64,000 nucleotides of DNA from Rhizobium sp. Root1203 (GCF_001424945.1 NZ_LMCW01000006.1:2803-66802); one strand, 5' to 3'; numbered from the stretch's first letter, positions 45,361 to 54,133 are shown. The notes: generated from the sequence alone by a model not told the origin. A program made the numbers and translations.

Positions 45361-45861
45361 GTGACACAATTTCTCGACATCCACCCCCTCACCAAGTCCG
45401 CCTTCGCGCCTTTCGGCGATGTCATCGAAGCCGATCCGGAAACAGTCCGGCTCATCAACAATGGCACGACCGAGCGCTTCCATGCGCTCGCCGCCGCGCA
45501 AGCCGCTGGCGATGGTGCACGGGTCATCATCAATCTCTTCCGCGGCCAGCCGCGTGCCTTTCCCTATGACGTCGGCATGATGGAGCGTCATCCGTTCGGC
45601 AGCCAGAGCTTTTCGCCGATTTCGGGTCGTCCGTTCGTCGTCGTCGTTTCCGAGGACGAAGATGGCAAGCCGGGGCGTCCGCAGGCATTTTTCGCGCGCG
45701 GCGATCAGGGGGTGAATTATCGCCGCAACGTCTGGCATCACCCGCTGATGGCCCTCGGTGCCGTCAGTGACTTCATCGTCGTAGATCGCGACGGGCCGGG
45801 CAACAATCTGGAAGAATACGTCTTCGAAACGCCCTTCATTATCAGCGAGCCAAGCCCATGA
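45361..45861 (+). CDS. allA: Ureidoglycolate lyase
   Basis: AllA splits ureidoglycolate into glyoxylate and urea, the last step of the ureide route. The 166-residue cupin-like protein has [37 protein letters not shown] and [10 protein letters not shown], the hallmark metal/substrate region. The start is GTG 45361, three bases after the end of hepT; the upstream extension overlaps hepT and is not needed. The stop overlaps uraH as ATGA. Confidence 0.94.
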   Translation: MTQFLDIHPLTKSAFAPFGDVIEADPETVRLINNGTTERFHALAAAQAAGDGARVIINLFRGQPRAFPYDVGMMERHPFGSQSFSPISGRPFVVVVSEDEDGKPGRPQAFFARGDQGVNYRRNVWHHPLMALGAVSDFIVVDRDGPGNNLEEYVFETPFIISEPSP

Positions 45862-46214
45862 CCGGATTGACCACCCATGTTCTCGATACCGCGTCCGGCA
45901 AGCCTGCCGAGGGGTTGAAAATCGATCTCTTTCGTCTCGACGGAGAGGTGCGGCATCTCCTCACGACGGTAACAACCAATTCGGACGGTCGCGTCGATGG
46001 CGGACCGATCCTGGTCGGAGACACGTTCAAGGCGGGAACCTACGAGTTGCTGTTCCATGCCGGCGACTATCTGCGCAGGACGGGCGCCGCGCTGCCGCAT
46101 CCGGCGTTTCTGGACATCGTGCCGATCCGGTTCGGCGTGGCCGACGTGACCGCGCATTACCACGTTCCGCTGCTGCTTTCGCCCTACGGCTACTCGACCT
46201 ATCGGGGTAGCTAG
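45858..46214 (+). CDS. uraH: 5-Hydroxyisourate hydrolase (transthyretin-like)
   Basis: UraH converts 5-hydroxyisourate to OHCU, directly after urate oxidation by PuuD. The 118-residue protein is a complete transthyretin-like domain: [14 protein letters not shown] at the N-terminus, [19 protein letters not shown] at the C-terminus. The terminal YRGS tetrapeptide is diagnostic for active HIU hydrolases. It overlaps allA by ATGA. Confidence 0.96.
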   Translation: MTGLTTHVLDTASGKPAEGLKIDLFRLDGEVRHLLTTVTTNSDGRVDGGPILVGDTFKAGTYELLFHAGDYLRRTGAALPHPAFLDIVPIRFGVADVTAHYHVPLLLSPYGYSTYRGS

Positions 46215-46217
46215 GCC

Positions 46218-46967
46218 GTGCGTTTCGCTGCCATCGCAGACGTTCACGGCAACCATCTGGCACTCGAAGCGGTGCTTGCCGATATCACCTCGCTGGGCAT
46301 CCGCGACGTGGTCAACCTCGGCGACGCCTTGAGCGGGCCGCTCGAAGCGGCGCGGACGGCCGATCTGCTGCTGCTCCTCGATGCCGACGCGGCGCACAGC
46401 GTGCGCGGCAATCACGACCGCTATCTCATCGAGACGCCGGAGGGCCGACTTCAGCCATCCGATGCGCATGCGCATGGACAGCTTGCCGAGCGGCACTTCG
46501 CCTGGCTGCGCAAACTGCCGTTTGATCGGGTCTTTCGGGACGCGGTCTATCTGTGCCACGCCACGCCGAAGGACGACAATCTCTACTGGCTGGAGAAGGT
46601 CACGGCCGAAGGGCATGTGACCCTTCGGCCGCAGGCCGAGATAGAGGCGATGGCCGAGGGAATCGAGCAATCGCTGATCCTTTGCGCCCACAGCCACGTC
46701 GCGCGCATGGTCCAACTGTCGGACGGACGACTGATCGTCAATCCCGGCAGCGTCGGCTGTCCGGCCTATGAGGACGATGCACCCTATCCTCACAAGGTCG
46801 AGGTCGGACATCCGCTGGCCTGCTATGCCATCCTCGACAAGACCGAGGCGGGCTGGGCACCGACCTTCCGGACCGTGGCCTACGACCACATGGCGATGGC
46901 GCGGCTCGCCGAAAGGAACGCCCGCCCGGATTGGGCAGGCGCGTTGGTTGATGGCTGGATTCGATAG
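46218..46967 (+). CDS. Metallophosphoesterase family protein
   Basis: This is a 249-residue calcineurin-like phosphoesterase of the YfcE/diadenosine-type group. Metal-binding motifs are DVHGN (near 9-13), GDALSGP, GNHD and the late HSH (CAHSHVARM), then GSVGCP. The substrate is unknown. The GTG start at 46218 lies three bases after the uraH stop, so it is probably in the same transcript, although no purine role is known. Confidence 0.88.
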   Translation: MRFAAIADVHGNHLALEAVLADITSLGIRDVVNLGDALSGPLEAARTADLLLLLDADAAHSVRGNHDRYLIETPEGRLQPSDAHAHGQLAERHFAWLRKLPFDRVFRDAVYLCHATPKDDNLYWLEKVTAEGHVTLRPQAEIEAMAEGIEQSLILCAHSHVARMVQLSDGRLIVNPGSVGCPAYEDDAPYPHKVEVGHPLACYAILDKTEAGWAPTFRTVAYDHMAMARLAERNARPDWAGALVDGWIR

Positions 46968-46977
46968 GGAAGCACTT

Positions 46978-48696
46978 CTAGGCGCCTTTGCCGTCGAGTG
47001 CCTTCGTCGCGGTGGGAGGCGAGGCAGCAGGTCTGGCGGGCGCCGACGTCGTTGTCTTGGCATCCAGATTGTCCAGTAGAGCCGACACGGCATTGTCGCC
47101 CTCGAAGCCTGCTTCCTTCATCAGCCGGTCCAGAATGGGCTTGTTGGCCTGGTAGGAAAGAAGCTGTGCGGCGAGGCCTTCGCCCATGCCGATACCGTTC
47201 GCGCCGCCGCCATTGCCGCCGCGTCCCAGCATCCCGCCGGTATCGAAGATCTTGATGTCGGAAATCTTCTCGATCGGCTTCACCGCTTCGGCGAGCGCAG
47301 CGGGAATGATGCGGATGCGTTCGCGGGTAATCTCGAATTCGATGATCGCGGCATTCAGCTTGTTGCGGGCTTCGTTCAGAAGCGCTTCGCTTTCGGCTTC
47401 TGCCTTGCCCGTCTCCAGAATACCCTTCGCCTTGATGATGGCGGCGTCCGCCTCTGCAGTCGCGAGTGTCTTGATTGCCTCGGCCTGGTCGGCGGCCGCC
47501 TGCTTTTCCGCTTCGGCGCCGACGGTGACGGCAGTCGCTTCCGTTTCGGCCTTCTTGCGCGCATCGATCACAGCGATCTGCTTCTCACGCTCTGCAATCT
47601 CGACCGCCTTGGCAGTGCCGACCTTTTCCTCCGCTGCAATTGCGAGGGCGCGCGCCGCTTCTGCCTTGGCTTTTGCCTCCGACTCCTCCCGGCTCTTGTT
47701 GGCAACCGCGATCGCGCTTTCCTGGGCTACGATCTGCAGGTCGCGGCGGGCTTCCGTGTCACGCTGCTGGACCGCGCGGGTGGCGTCGATGTTGGCGCTT
47801 TCGCGAGCCTGCTTGGCAGATGCTTCGCGTTCCGCGATTGCCTGTTCGGAGGCGATGCGGGCTTCTTCCTCGGCGCGCTTTGCAGCCTGTTCCTGCTGCG
47901 CGGTCTCGGCGCGGGTCGCCGCCGACTTGTTGGCGATGTCGCGTTCCTGGCTGAGTTCCGCCTCGCGCTTCGTGCGTTCTATGGCGAGCGATTGCTGACG
48001 GGCTTCCAGGTCTTTCTGGGCGATGGCCACTTCCGTGTCGCGGACGATTTCGTTGCGCTCTTTCTTGCGCCCCTCGGTGATGCGGGTGAGTGCCGCAAGG
48101 CCGTGCGCATCGAAGAAATTGTTGGCGTTGAAGTGCTTGATGTCGGTCTGGTCGAGACGCGTCAGCGAGACGGATTCGAGCTCGAGACCGTTCGACTGCA
48201 GATCTGACCCGACCGCTTCCTGGACGGCCTTGACGAAATCCATACGCTGTTCCTGCAGGGCATCGAGCGTCATGGTTGCTGCGACGGACCGCAGCCCGTC
48301 GACGAATTTCGCTTCGATAAGCATACGAAGTTCTTCGGCATCGTTGGTTCGGTTGCCGAGCGTCTGCGCCGCGAGCGCGATAGAGGATACATCCGGTTTG
48401 ACGCGCACATAGAACTCGGCGCCGATGTCGACGCGCATTCTGTCCTTGGTGATCAGCGCGTCGCCCTCGCCACGGCGAACCTCAAGGCGCAAGGTCTTGA
48501 GGTTGACGCGGGCGATGGAGTGAAAGATCGGCAACACGACCGAGCCGCCGTCGACGACGACCTTCTGGCCGCCTAGGCCAGTACGCACATAGGCTTCGTC
48601 GCGACTGGAACGCGTATAGAGGGAGGCAAGGACGAAACCAATGCCGAATATGAGAACGATTCCAATGCCGGCCGGCAGAATAATATCGTAAATCAT
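46978..48696 (-). CDS. yqiK: Flotillin-family membrane protein (YqiK-like)
   Basis: This 572-residue flotillin has an N-terminal membrane segment (IILPAGIGIVLIFGIGFVLASLY). An SPFH/Band 7 domain (about 35-220) follows. A long Ala/Glu-rich coiled coil (about 225-440, repeated EAxAKAEAA units) precedes a C-terminal Gly-rich turn. Flotillins organise membrane microdomains and often sit with NfeD-like or YqiJ partners and with PspA, as here. The ATG overlaps the YqiJ-like stop. The product probably works in membrane stress. Confidence 0.9.
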   Translation of the reverse strand: MIYDIILPAGIGIVLIFGIGFVLASLYTRSSRDEAYVRTGLGGQKVVVDGGSVVLPIFHSIARVNLKTLRLEVRRGEGDALITKDRMRVDIGAEFYVRVKPDVSSIALAAQTLGNRTNDAEELRMLIEAKFVDGLRSVAATMTLDALQEQRMDFVKAVQEAVGSDLQSNGLELESVSLTRLDQTDIKHFNANNFFDAHGLAALTRITEGRKKERNEIVRDTEVAIAQKDLEARQQSLAIERTKREAELSQERDIANKSAATRAETAQQEQAAKRAEEEARIASEQAIAEREASAKQARESANIDATRAVQQRDTEARRDLQIVAQESAIAVANKSREESEAKAKAEAARALAIAAEEKVGTAKAVEIAEREKQIAVIDARKKAETEATAVTVGAEAEKQAAADQAEAIKTLATAEADAAIIKAKGILETGKAEAESEALLNEARNKLNAAIIEFEITRERIRIIPAALAEAVKPIEKISDIKIFDTGGMLGRGGNGGGANGIGMGEGLAAQLLSYQANKPILDRLMKEAGFEGDNAVSALLDNLDAKTTTSAPARPAASPPTATKALDGKGA

Positions 48697-49337
48697 GATT
48701 GGTCCTTATTGAAATGTTGCCCTTCGACAAGGTCGTCCGGGGCGATAACTGCAATGAAAACGTCTGCTTTGCGATCGACGAGGAGGGCCCTTGCGCCTAT
48801 GGCGATCGGGCTCTCGCTCTTGGCTGCGCGGGCGCGCAGCGTATGCCAGTTTCCGTGGACGTCCTTGGCGCGAACGCGACCGGGAAGGCCCTGGTCGAGA
48901 GGACCAGTGACCACTTCGCCGATGCGGCCGACGAACTCAGCCGCATCTACCGCGTAGGTTTCGTCGCGCGGAACGAAGCGGGCGATCGCGCGGCTGAAGC
49001 CACGGACAAGTGGAACGGTTGCGACGACCGCCGGGATGGATGCGAGGATCGACGGCAGCGGCGACCAGATGGCGTCGGCTATCGCCTGTACGACGAAGCC
49101 GCCGATCGAGAAAAAGCCGAGCACCAGCATCAGCAGGATCAGGATCGGAATGCCGCCGACGTTCAACCATGAAAGCATGCCGGCAATTCCTTCGTGGCCG
49201 TCGGCATGCGGTTTTCCCAACCATTCACTCACGGAGAAACCGATCGTCGTGGCTAGGATTTCGATCGCCGTCAGGCCAGCAAGCATGACGGCGGCAATGG
49301 CGAAAGGAGCACACTCCGGGGCGAGCAAAAGGTGCAT
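48693..49337 (-). CDS. yqiJ: YqiJ-like inner-membrane protein (OB-fold/NfeD-like partner of flotillin)
   Basis: This 214-residue protein has three hydrophobic segments (about 8-35, 55-90 and 95-115). A soluble C-terminal beta domain (about 130-205) runs from FVGRIGEVVTGPLDQGLPGRVRA to ALLVDRKADVFIAVI, an OB-fold of NfeD type. YqiJ in E. coli is encoded beside flotillin YqiK. It lies 5 bases after the PspA-fusion gene and overlaps the flotillin start by ATGA, so all three form an operon. Confidence 0.87.
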   Translation of the reverse strand: MHLLLAPECAPFAIAAVMLAGLTAIEILATTIGFSVSEWLGKPHADGHEGIAGMLSWLNVGGIPILILLMLVLGFFSIGGFVVQAIADAIWSPLPSILASIPAVVATVPLVRGFSRAIARFVPRDETYAVDAAEFVGRIGEVVTGPLDQGLPGRVRAKDVHGNWHTLRARAAKSESPIAIGARALLVDRKADVFIAVIAPDDLVEGQHFNKDQS

Positions 49338-49342
49338 CGGCG

Positions 49343-50479
49343 CTACTTGTTGTCCGCCTTGAAGCGCGCCAAGCGGGCTTCAATCGCCTTTTCCCGGTGC
49401 AGCCGGTCAAGCTCATCGAGTTCGGTGCTGCCGCCCGCATCGCCGGCGGGGACGCCGGTCATTCTGGAAACCGCGGCTGACGCCCGTTCGGCGTTCGCTT
49501 TGGGGTCGGGCCGCTTCGTACCGGCAGCAAGCTCCGGTGCATGCGCCGCGATGCTGCGCTTATAGTCCGCAAGACGCGTGTCTGCCTCGCGTCTCGTTGC
49601 GAGGATCGCCTGTAACGCCTTCTGGCCTTCCTCGACACGCTCCCTGGCGTCCAGGAGCGCCTTGTCGAGCGCGGCGATCTGCGCCTCGATGTCGATCTGG
49701 CGCGCGACACCGGCTTTTGCGAGATCGTCACGTCCATCGAAGACCGCAAGCCTGATCTTGCTGTCCAGCGTATCCATATCGGCCAAGATCTCGCGGCGAC
49801 GGCTTTCAACGCGGTACTCTTCAGCCTTCGCCCTTCCGAGGTCCGTGCGCGCCTCGTCAGCGGCCGCATCGATCTCGCGGATGGCCTGTTCGATGACTAC
49901 GACCTTGTTGGCGCCTTCCGCCTTGTCGATCGCCGCATTGGCGGCACCCGCGATCAAGCGGCCCATGCGTGACAAGATGCCTTCGTTCATCATGCTGTCC
50001 TCGTTGCTGGTGGCGTTGCGTGTGACGCCGATGTGGATTTCACGGACGTCGTTGGTCACGGTCAGATAGGCCGGGAAAATGCTGTCCCAGCCCGGCGAAT
50101 ATCCCGCAATATCGAAGGGAACCGCGACTCTGCCGCGCAACGTGGCGATCGTAAGGTCCTGATGTCCCTTGACTGCGAAGAGCTTGTCGTCCAGCGGAAG
50201 GCGTCTTGCAGCACCGACCGGCTTGTTGGTTGCAAAATCGCGAAGGCCGAGTGTCACCAGGCGGGCGGGAAGACCGGTGCGTCCGCGGATGGTTTCGTAG
50301 GCCAACTCATGCAAAACCACGAGATTGGCGCCGGCGTGCTCGGACAGAATGTCGTTGAGGATTTCGAACATGCGGTTGTAGGCCGCGAGTGTTTCGTCGA
50401 TCGCCTGACCAGACTCTGTGCTCGGCGCCAGTCTGTAGCGCAGCATATCCTGGGGCGATGGCCTGACCGATGGAGACAT
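49343..50479 (-). CDS. PspA/IM30-family protein with a TnpB-like N-terminal extension
   Basis: Residues about 163-378 are a PspA/IM30 coiled coil starting MMNEGILSRMGRLIAGAANAAIDKAEG, a membrane-stress protein that polymerises on lipid. Residues 12-152 are foreign to PspA. They run LRYRLAPSTESGQAIDETLAAYN, then VLHELAYETIRGRTGLPARL, DDKLFAVKGHQDLTIATLRGRV and AYLTVTNDVREIHIGV. In order and spacing this resembles the N-terminal part of IS605-type TnpB proteins, up to the point where RuvC would begin; RuvC is absent. An internal ATG at 49993, with GAGGA just upstream, could yield PspA alone. First gene of the operon with YqiJ- and flotillin-like genes. The TnpB relation is inferred by eye. Confidence 0.82.
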   Translation of the reverse strand: MSPSVRPSPQDMLRYRLAPSTESGQAIDETLAAYNRMFEILNDILSEHAGANLVVLHELAYETIRGRTGLPARLVTLGLRDFATNKPVGAARRLPLDDKLFAVKGHQDLTIATLRGRVAVPFDIAGYSPGWDSIFPAYLTVTNDVREIHIGVTRNATSNEDSMMNEGILSRMGRLIAGAANAAIDKAEGANKVVVIEQAIREIDAAADEARTDLGRAKAEEYRVESRRREILADMDTLDSKIRLAVFDGRDDLAKAGVARQIDIEAQIAALDKALLDARERVEEGQKALQAILATRREADTRLADYKRSIAAHAPELAAGTKRPDPKANAERASAAVSRMTGVPAGDAGGSTELDELDRLHREKAIEARLARFKADNK

Positions 50480-50518
50480 ACCTCAAACGTAAAGCACTCT
50501 TTTGGTGCTTTCAAGGTT
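50480..50518 (-). promoter_or_regulatory. Possible promoter of the PspA-fusion operon, near-leaderless
   Basis: On the minus strand TTGAAA and TACGTT are separated by 17 bases, a usable -35/-10 pair. The -10 lies only six bases or so before ATG 50479, so transcripts would have almost no leader, or translation starts further in. Between the boxes sits the inverted repeat AAAGCAC/GTGCTTT. Only the outer duplicate copy has this -10; at the other copy junction the bases are TTTTCG. Confidence 0.4.
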
Positions 50519-50774
50519 TTCTCGAAAAAATAGTAAAAATTATAAATACGTCTATATGTTGTATTGCGGGGCCGCTGAAATGGGACGGTCCCGCAACAGC
50601 TTTAAGCTCTACTGCCGTCCGGCGATGATCGAAAAGCACTCTTTTGGTGCTTTCAAGGTTTTCTCGAAAAAATAGTAAAAATTATAAATACGTCTATATG
50701 TTGTATTGCGGGGCCGCCGAAATGGGACGGTCCCGCAACAGCTTTAAGCTCTACTGCCGTCCGGCGATGATCGA
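50491..50774. repeat. 142-bp tandem direct duplication
   Basis: Two copies, 50491-50632 and 50633-50774, abut without spacer and differ at one base (CCGCTG versus CCGCCG). Each contains the inverted repeat AAAGCAC/GTGCTTT, an AT-rich stretch, a GC-rich hairpin (CCCGCAA / TTGCGGG arms) and, at its right end, the last 24 bases of lldD. The inner copy is therefore a duplicate of the lldD tail and terminator. Confidence 0.95.
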
Positions 50775-51893
50775 GGAGTTCACCTCGTTAATGTCGCGCT
50801 TGCCGCAGAGGGCCATCGTGACGTCCATCTCCTTGCGGAGGATGTTGAGCGCCAGGCTTACGCCGTCCTTGCCCATGGCGCCGAGGCCGTAGAGGAAGGG
50901 GCGGCCGATATAGGTGCCCTTGGCGCCGAGTGCCACGGCCTTCAGTACGTCCTGACCGGAGCGGATGCCACCATCGAGGTGGATCTCGATCTTGTGGCCG
51001 ACGGCGTCGACGATGCCAGGCAGGACGCTGATCGAGGAGGGCGCGCCGTCGAGCTGGCGGCCGCCGTGATTGGAGACGATGATCGCGTCAGCACCGGTTT
51101 CGGCCGCCGATTTCGCATCCTCGACGTCGCAGATGCCCTTGATGATCAGCGGGCCGCCCCATTTTTCCTTGATCCAGGCAACGTCGGCCCAGGAGAGCTG
51201 CGGGTCGAACTGCTCGGCGGTCCAGGAGGAGAGCGACGAGAGGTCCGAAACGTTCTTGGCGTGGCCGACGATGTTGCCGAAGGTGCGGCGCTTGGTCTGC
51301 AGCATGTCCAGACACCAGAAGGGGCGCGTCGCCATCTGCCAGATGTGCTTGGGCGTGAATTTCGGAGGCGCGGAGAGACCGTTGCGCAGGTCCTTGTGAC
51401 GCTGGCCGAGGATTTGCAGGTCGGCGGTCAGCACCAGCGCCGAGCACTTGGCCGCCTTGGCGCGGTTGATCAGGTTCATGACGAAGTCCTTGTCCTTCAT
51501 CACGTAAAGCTGGAACCAGAAGGGCTTGGTCGTGACAGATGCGACGTCCTCGATGGAGCAGATGCTCATGGTCGAGAGCGTGAAGGGCACTCCGGCCTCT
51601 TCCGCGGCGCGCGCAGCCAGCATCTCTCCGTCGGCGTGCTGCATGCCGGTCATGCCGGTCGGCGCAAGAGCGATGGGCATCGAGACCTTCTGGCCGATCA
51701 TCGTCGTTTCCAGCGTGCGGTTCGTCATGTCGACCATCACGCGCTGCCGCAGCTTGATCTTGGCGAAATCGCTCTCGTTCGCCTGATATGTCGACTCCGT
51801 CCAGGCACCGGAATCCGCATAGTCGAAAAACATCTTCGGGACGCGGCGCTGTGCGAGGTTCTTGAGGTCGGCGATCGTGAGAGGAGGGGTCAT
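50751..51893 (-). CDS. lldD: L-lactate dehydrogenase (FMN-dependent, quinone type)
   Basis: LldD oxidises L-lactate to pyruvate and passes electrons to quinone at the membrane. The 380-residue TIM-barrel FMN enzyme has FDYADSGAWTE, APTGMTGMQHADGE, FWFQLYVMKD, the active-site IVSNHGGRQLDG with the catalytic His, and HLDGGIRSGQDVLKA. ATG 51893 is used; GTG 51908 opens the frame but has no better ribosome site. The 3' end is duplicated in the adjacent 142-bp tandem repeat. Confidence 0.94.
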   Translation of the reverse strand: MTPPLTIADLKNLAQRRVPKMFFDYADSGAWTESTYQANESDFAKIKLRQRVMVDMTNRTLETTMIGQKVSMPIALAPTGMTGMQHADGEMLAARAAEEAGVPFTLSTMSICSIEDVASVTTKPFWFQLYVMKDKDFVMNLINRAKAAKCSALVLTADLQILGQRHKDLRNGLSAPPKFTPKHIWQMATRPFWCLDMLQTKRRTFGNIVGHAKNVSDLSSLSSWTAEQFDPQLSWADVAWIKEKWGGPLIIKGICDVEDAKSAAETGADAIIVSNHGGRQLDGAPSSISVLPGIVDAVGHKIEIHLDGGIRSGQDVLKAVALGAKGTYIGRPFLYGLGAMGKDGVSLALNILRKEMDVTMALCGKRDINEVNSSIIAGRQ

Positions 51894-51969
51894 GGATAAG
51901 ACTTTCACATCTGAATATTGCCATGGCCCTTAACACGATTTTCAGACGGTTGTGTACCTCTTTCGTCGC

Positions 51970-52938
51970 TCAGGGGACAAGAATCAGGCTGCCTGCGGCA
52001 CGCCCATCTTCTAGGTGCTGCTGGGCTTCCGCCGCGTCTTCCAAGGCGTACTCGCCGGCGATCGTGGCTGCGATCCCGGAGCCCATCGTTGCAACCACGG
52101 ATTTTGCGGCCGCCGCATAGTCGGCGGCGTTGGCGATGTAGGCCATGATACTCGGATGAGCGAGGGACCGTCCGGGTCGCAGTTCATCCACGAAGACCGG
52201 CGGAATGGCTCCACCCGCCTGGCCGATGGTCGCCGCGACGCCGAACGGGCGAACGCATTGTATGGTCTTCGCCAGCATGTGGCCGCCGATCCCGTCATAG
52301 GCGACGTCGACGCCTCGACCTGATGTCAGCCGCTTCACCTCCCCGACGACATCGGCGTCGCGCCCGACGATCAGGTGGTCGGCACCATAGGAGCGGGCGA
52401 GGTCGCCTTTCTCAGGCGTGCCGACGGTTCCGATGACTGTCGCTCCGAGATGCCTTGCCCAGCGCACCAGAATTGAGCCGAGGCCGCCGGCAGCCGCATG
52501 CACGAGAATCACCGTGCCGGGCTCGACCCGATAAGTTTGTGTCAACAACATGTAGGCCGTCATCCCCTTCAGCATCGAGGCGGCGGCAATGCGCGACGGC
52601 GTTTCATCGGGCAGCCGAATGGCGCGTTGCGCGGGAAGCAACCGCGTCGCCGCATAGGCGCCGACGGGTGTGCCAGCATAGGCAATGCGATCGCCGGGGG
52701 CGAAGGCGGCGACATCCGCGCCGACCTCTTCGACGACGCCTGCGCCCTCCACACCGAGTACGGCCGGATAGGCAGGCAGGGCGTAGACACCCTTCCTGTG
52801 ATAGATGTCGAGGAAGTTCATGCCGATCGCGTCGTGACGTATCCGGATTTCACCTGCTCCCGGCTGCTGTGGCGCGCGCTCCGACACGCGTAGCTGATCG
52901 ACGCCGCCCGGGGCCTGGAGTGTTACGACCGTATCCAT
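51970..52938 (-). CDS. qor: Quinone oxidoreductase (zinc-free MDR family)
   Basis: This 322-residue NADPH-dependent quinone reductase has an N-terminal GroES-like part with IGMNFLDIYHRKGVY and VLGVEGAGVVEEVG. The nucleotide-binding loop is HAAAGGLGSILVRWARHLGA. No zinc-binding cysteines are seen, as in Qor. GGAG seven bases before the ATG supports the start. It is divergent from a LysR gene that probably controls it. Confidence 0.92.
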   Translation of the reverse strand: MDTVVTLQAPGGVDQLRVSERAPQQPGAGEIRIRHDAIGMNFLDIYHRKGVYALPAYPAVLGVEGAGVVEEVGADVAAFAPGDRIAYAGTPVGAYAATRLLPAQRAIRLPDETPSRIAAASMLKGMTAYMLLTQTYRVEPGTVILVHAAAGGLGSILVRWARHLGATVIGTVGTPEKGDLARSYGADHLIVGRDADVVGEVKRLTSGRGVDVAYDGIGGHMLAKTIQCVRPFGVAATIGQAGGAIPPVFVDELRPGRSLAHPSIMAYIANAADYAAAAKSVVATMGSGIAATIAGEYALEDAAEAQQHLEDGRAAGSLILVP

Positions 52939-52983
52939 GTTCTATCTCCAATTGCTGTCGAGAGGACTATGATCGATGGCGTA

Positions 52984-53033
52984 TTGATCGAAAATTCCCT
53001 ATTGTTCGCCATCCAATGGGAAAAAACGATCAA
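52984..53033. promoter_or_regulatory. Inverted repeat in the qor/LysR gap, candidate LysR operator
   Basis: TTGATCG (52984-52990) and CGATCAA (53027-53033) form an interrupted inverted repeat. Inner CCC/GGG matches (52997-52999 and 53018-53020) add to it. It spans the gap between the two divergent genes; the right arm touches the LysR ATG at 53033, so binding would be autoregulatory. Confidence 0.5.
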
Positions 53034-53878
53034 TGCTGGATTGGGAAAACCTTCGCCATTTTGCCGCGCTGGCGCGGAATGGGACTTTGCTTGGCGCCGC
53101 CCGGTCGCTTGGCGTGGAGCACGCAACGGTCGCCCGCCGTATCGCGGGGTTGGAAGCACAGATGGGCGTGAAGCTGATCGACCGGCGCGGACGGCGCATC
53201 CTCCTGACGGCCGAGGGCGAGCGCGTCGCCGGCATGGCCGAGCGCATGGGGGAGGAGGCGCTTGCGATCGAGCGTGTAAGGCTTGCAGCCGGTGCGACGC
53301 TGGCGGGCGATATCAGGATCAGCGCGCCGCCGGCTTTTGCTGGCGCGTTGCTTGTGGAGCCGCTTGTCGCTCTCAGGCTCAAGCACCCCGATATCAACAT
53401 CGTTGTCGTCGGTGAGACGCGCTACGCTTCGCTCGACCGGCGCGAGGCCGACATCGCCGTGCGGATGACCATGCCGGAGCAAGGCGACCTGACGGTGACG
53501 AAGCTCTGCGAGGTCGCGTTCGGTTTCTACGCCGCTCCCTCCTATCTTGCCTCGGTGCCAGAACAAGACTGGAGCTTCATCGCATATGACGAAACGATGA
53601 TGACTTCGCCGCAACACCAGCGGCTGCTTGCCGTTGCGAATGGACGACGGGTAACAATGCGGGCGTCGACCCTTGAATTCCAGGTAGCAGCAGCGCGCGC
53701 GGGGGGAGGCGTGGCGATATTGCCGGACTTTCTGGTTGGCGGCGCCGGAGACCTCGTCGAAGCCATTCCGCAACCGACGCCGCTGACACGCGAAGTCTGG
53801 CTGGTCGTTCACTCCGATATCAGGAACGTGCCGATCGTGCGCGCGGCGATGGAGGCCTTGAAGACGTTCGAACGCTAG
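53033..53878 (+). CDS. LysR-family transcriptional regulator
   Basis: This is a 281-residue regulator with the LysR helix-turn-helix at residues 5-62 (WENLRHFAALARNGTLLGAARSLGV then HATVARRIAGLE) and a short effector-binding domain. It is divergent from qor by 94 bases, a typical arrangement for a regulator and its target. The inducer is unknown; quinones or electrophiles are plausible from the neighbour. Confidence 0.9.
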   Translation: MLDWENLRHFAALARNGTLLGAARSLGVEHATVARRIAGLEAQMGVKLIDRRGRRILLTAEGERVAGMAERMGEEALAIERVRLAAGATLAGDIRISAPPAFAGALLVEPLVALRLKHPDINIVVVGETRYASLDRREADIAVRMTMPEQGDLTVTKLCEVAFGFYAAPSYLASVPEQDWSFIAYDETMMTSPQHQRLLAVANGRRVTMRASTLEFQVAAARAGGGVAILPDFLVGGAGDLVEAIPQPTPLTREVWLVVHSDIRNVPIVRAAMEALKTFER

Positions 53879-54133
53879 AGGCAGTTCTTCACCGTATACG
53901 CGTTGTCTTGGAGTGCCAGCAGCCGGAAGATCGCGATCGCCGGCTGCTACTCATGCGTTGTATATTAGTCATACGTGATAGAGTGTTTTGTCGGCAAGGA
54001 GGGCTCCGCGAAACGATCGTGCGACCGGAAGCGCCGGCCTGTTTGTGACATGCGTCGAGATCGTTGCCGTCTCTCGTTGCGCGTGGCTACCGAACGATCG
54101 CGAATGCGAACCCAACCCAACAAGGAGCGCGAC

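Noticed and set aside
50491..50774. CRISPR-like or insertion-sequence interpretation of the 142-bp repeat
   Set aside because: Only two abutting copies with no spacers, no transposase and no terminal inverted repeats; a simple tandem duplication explains it.
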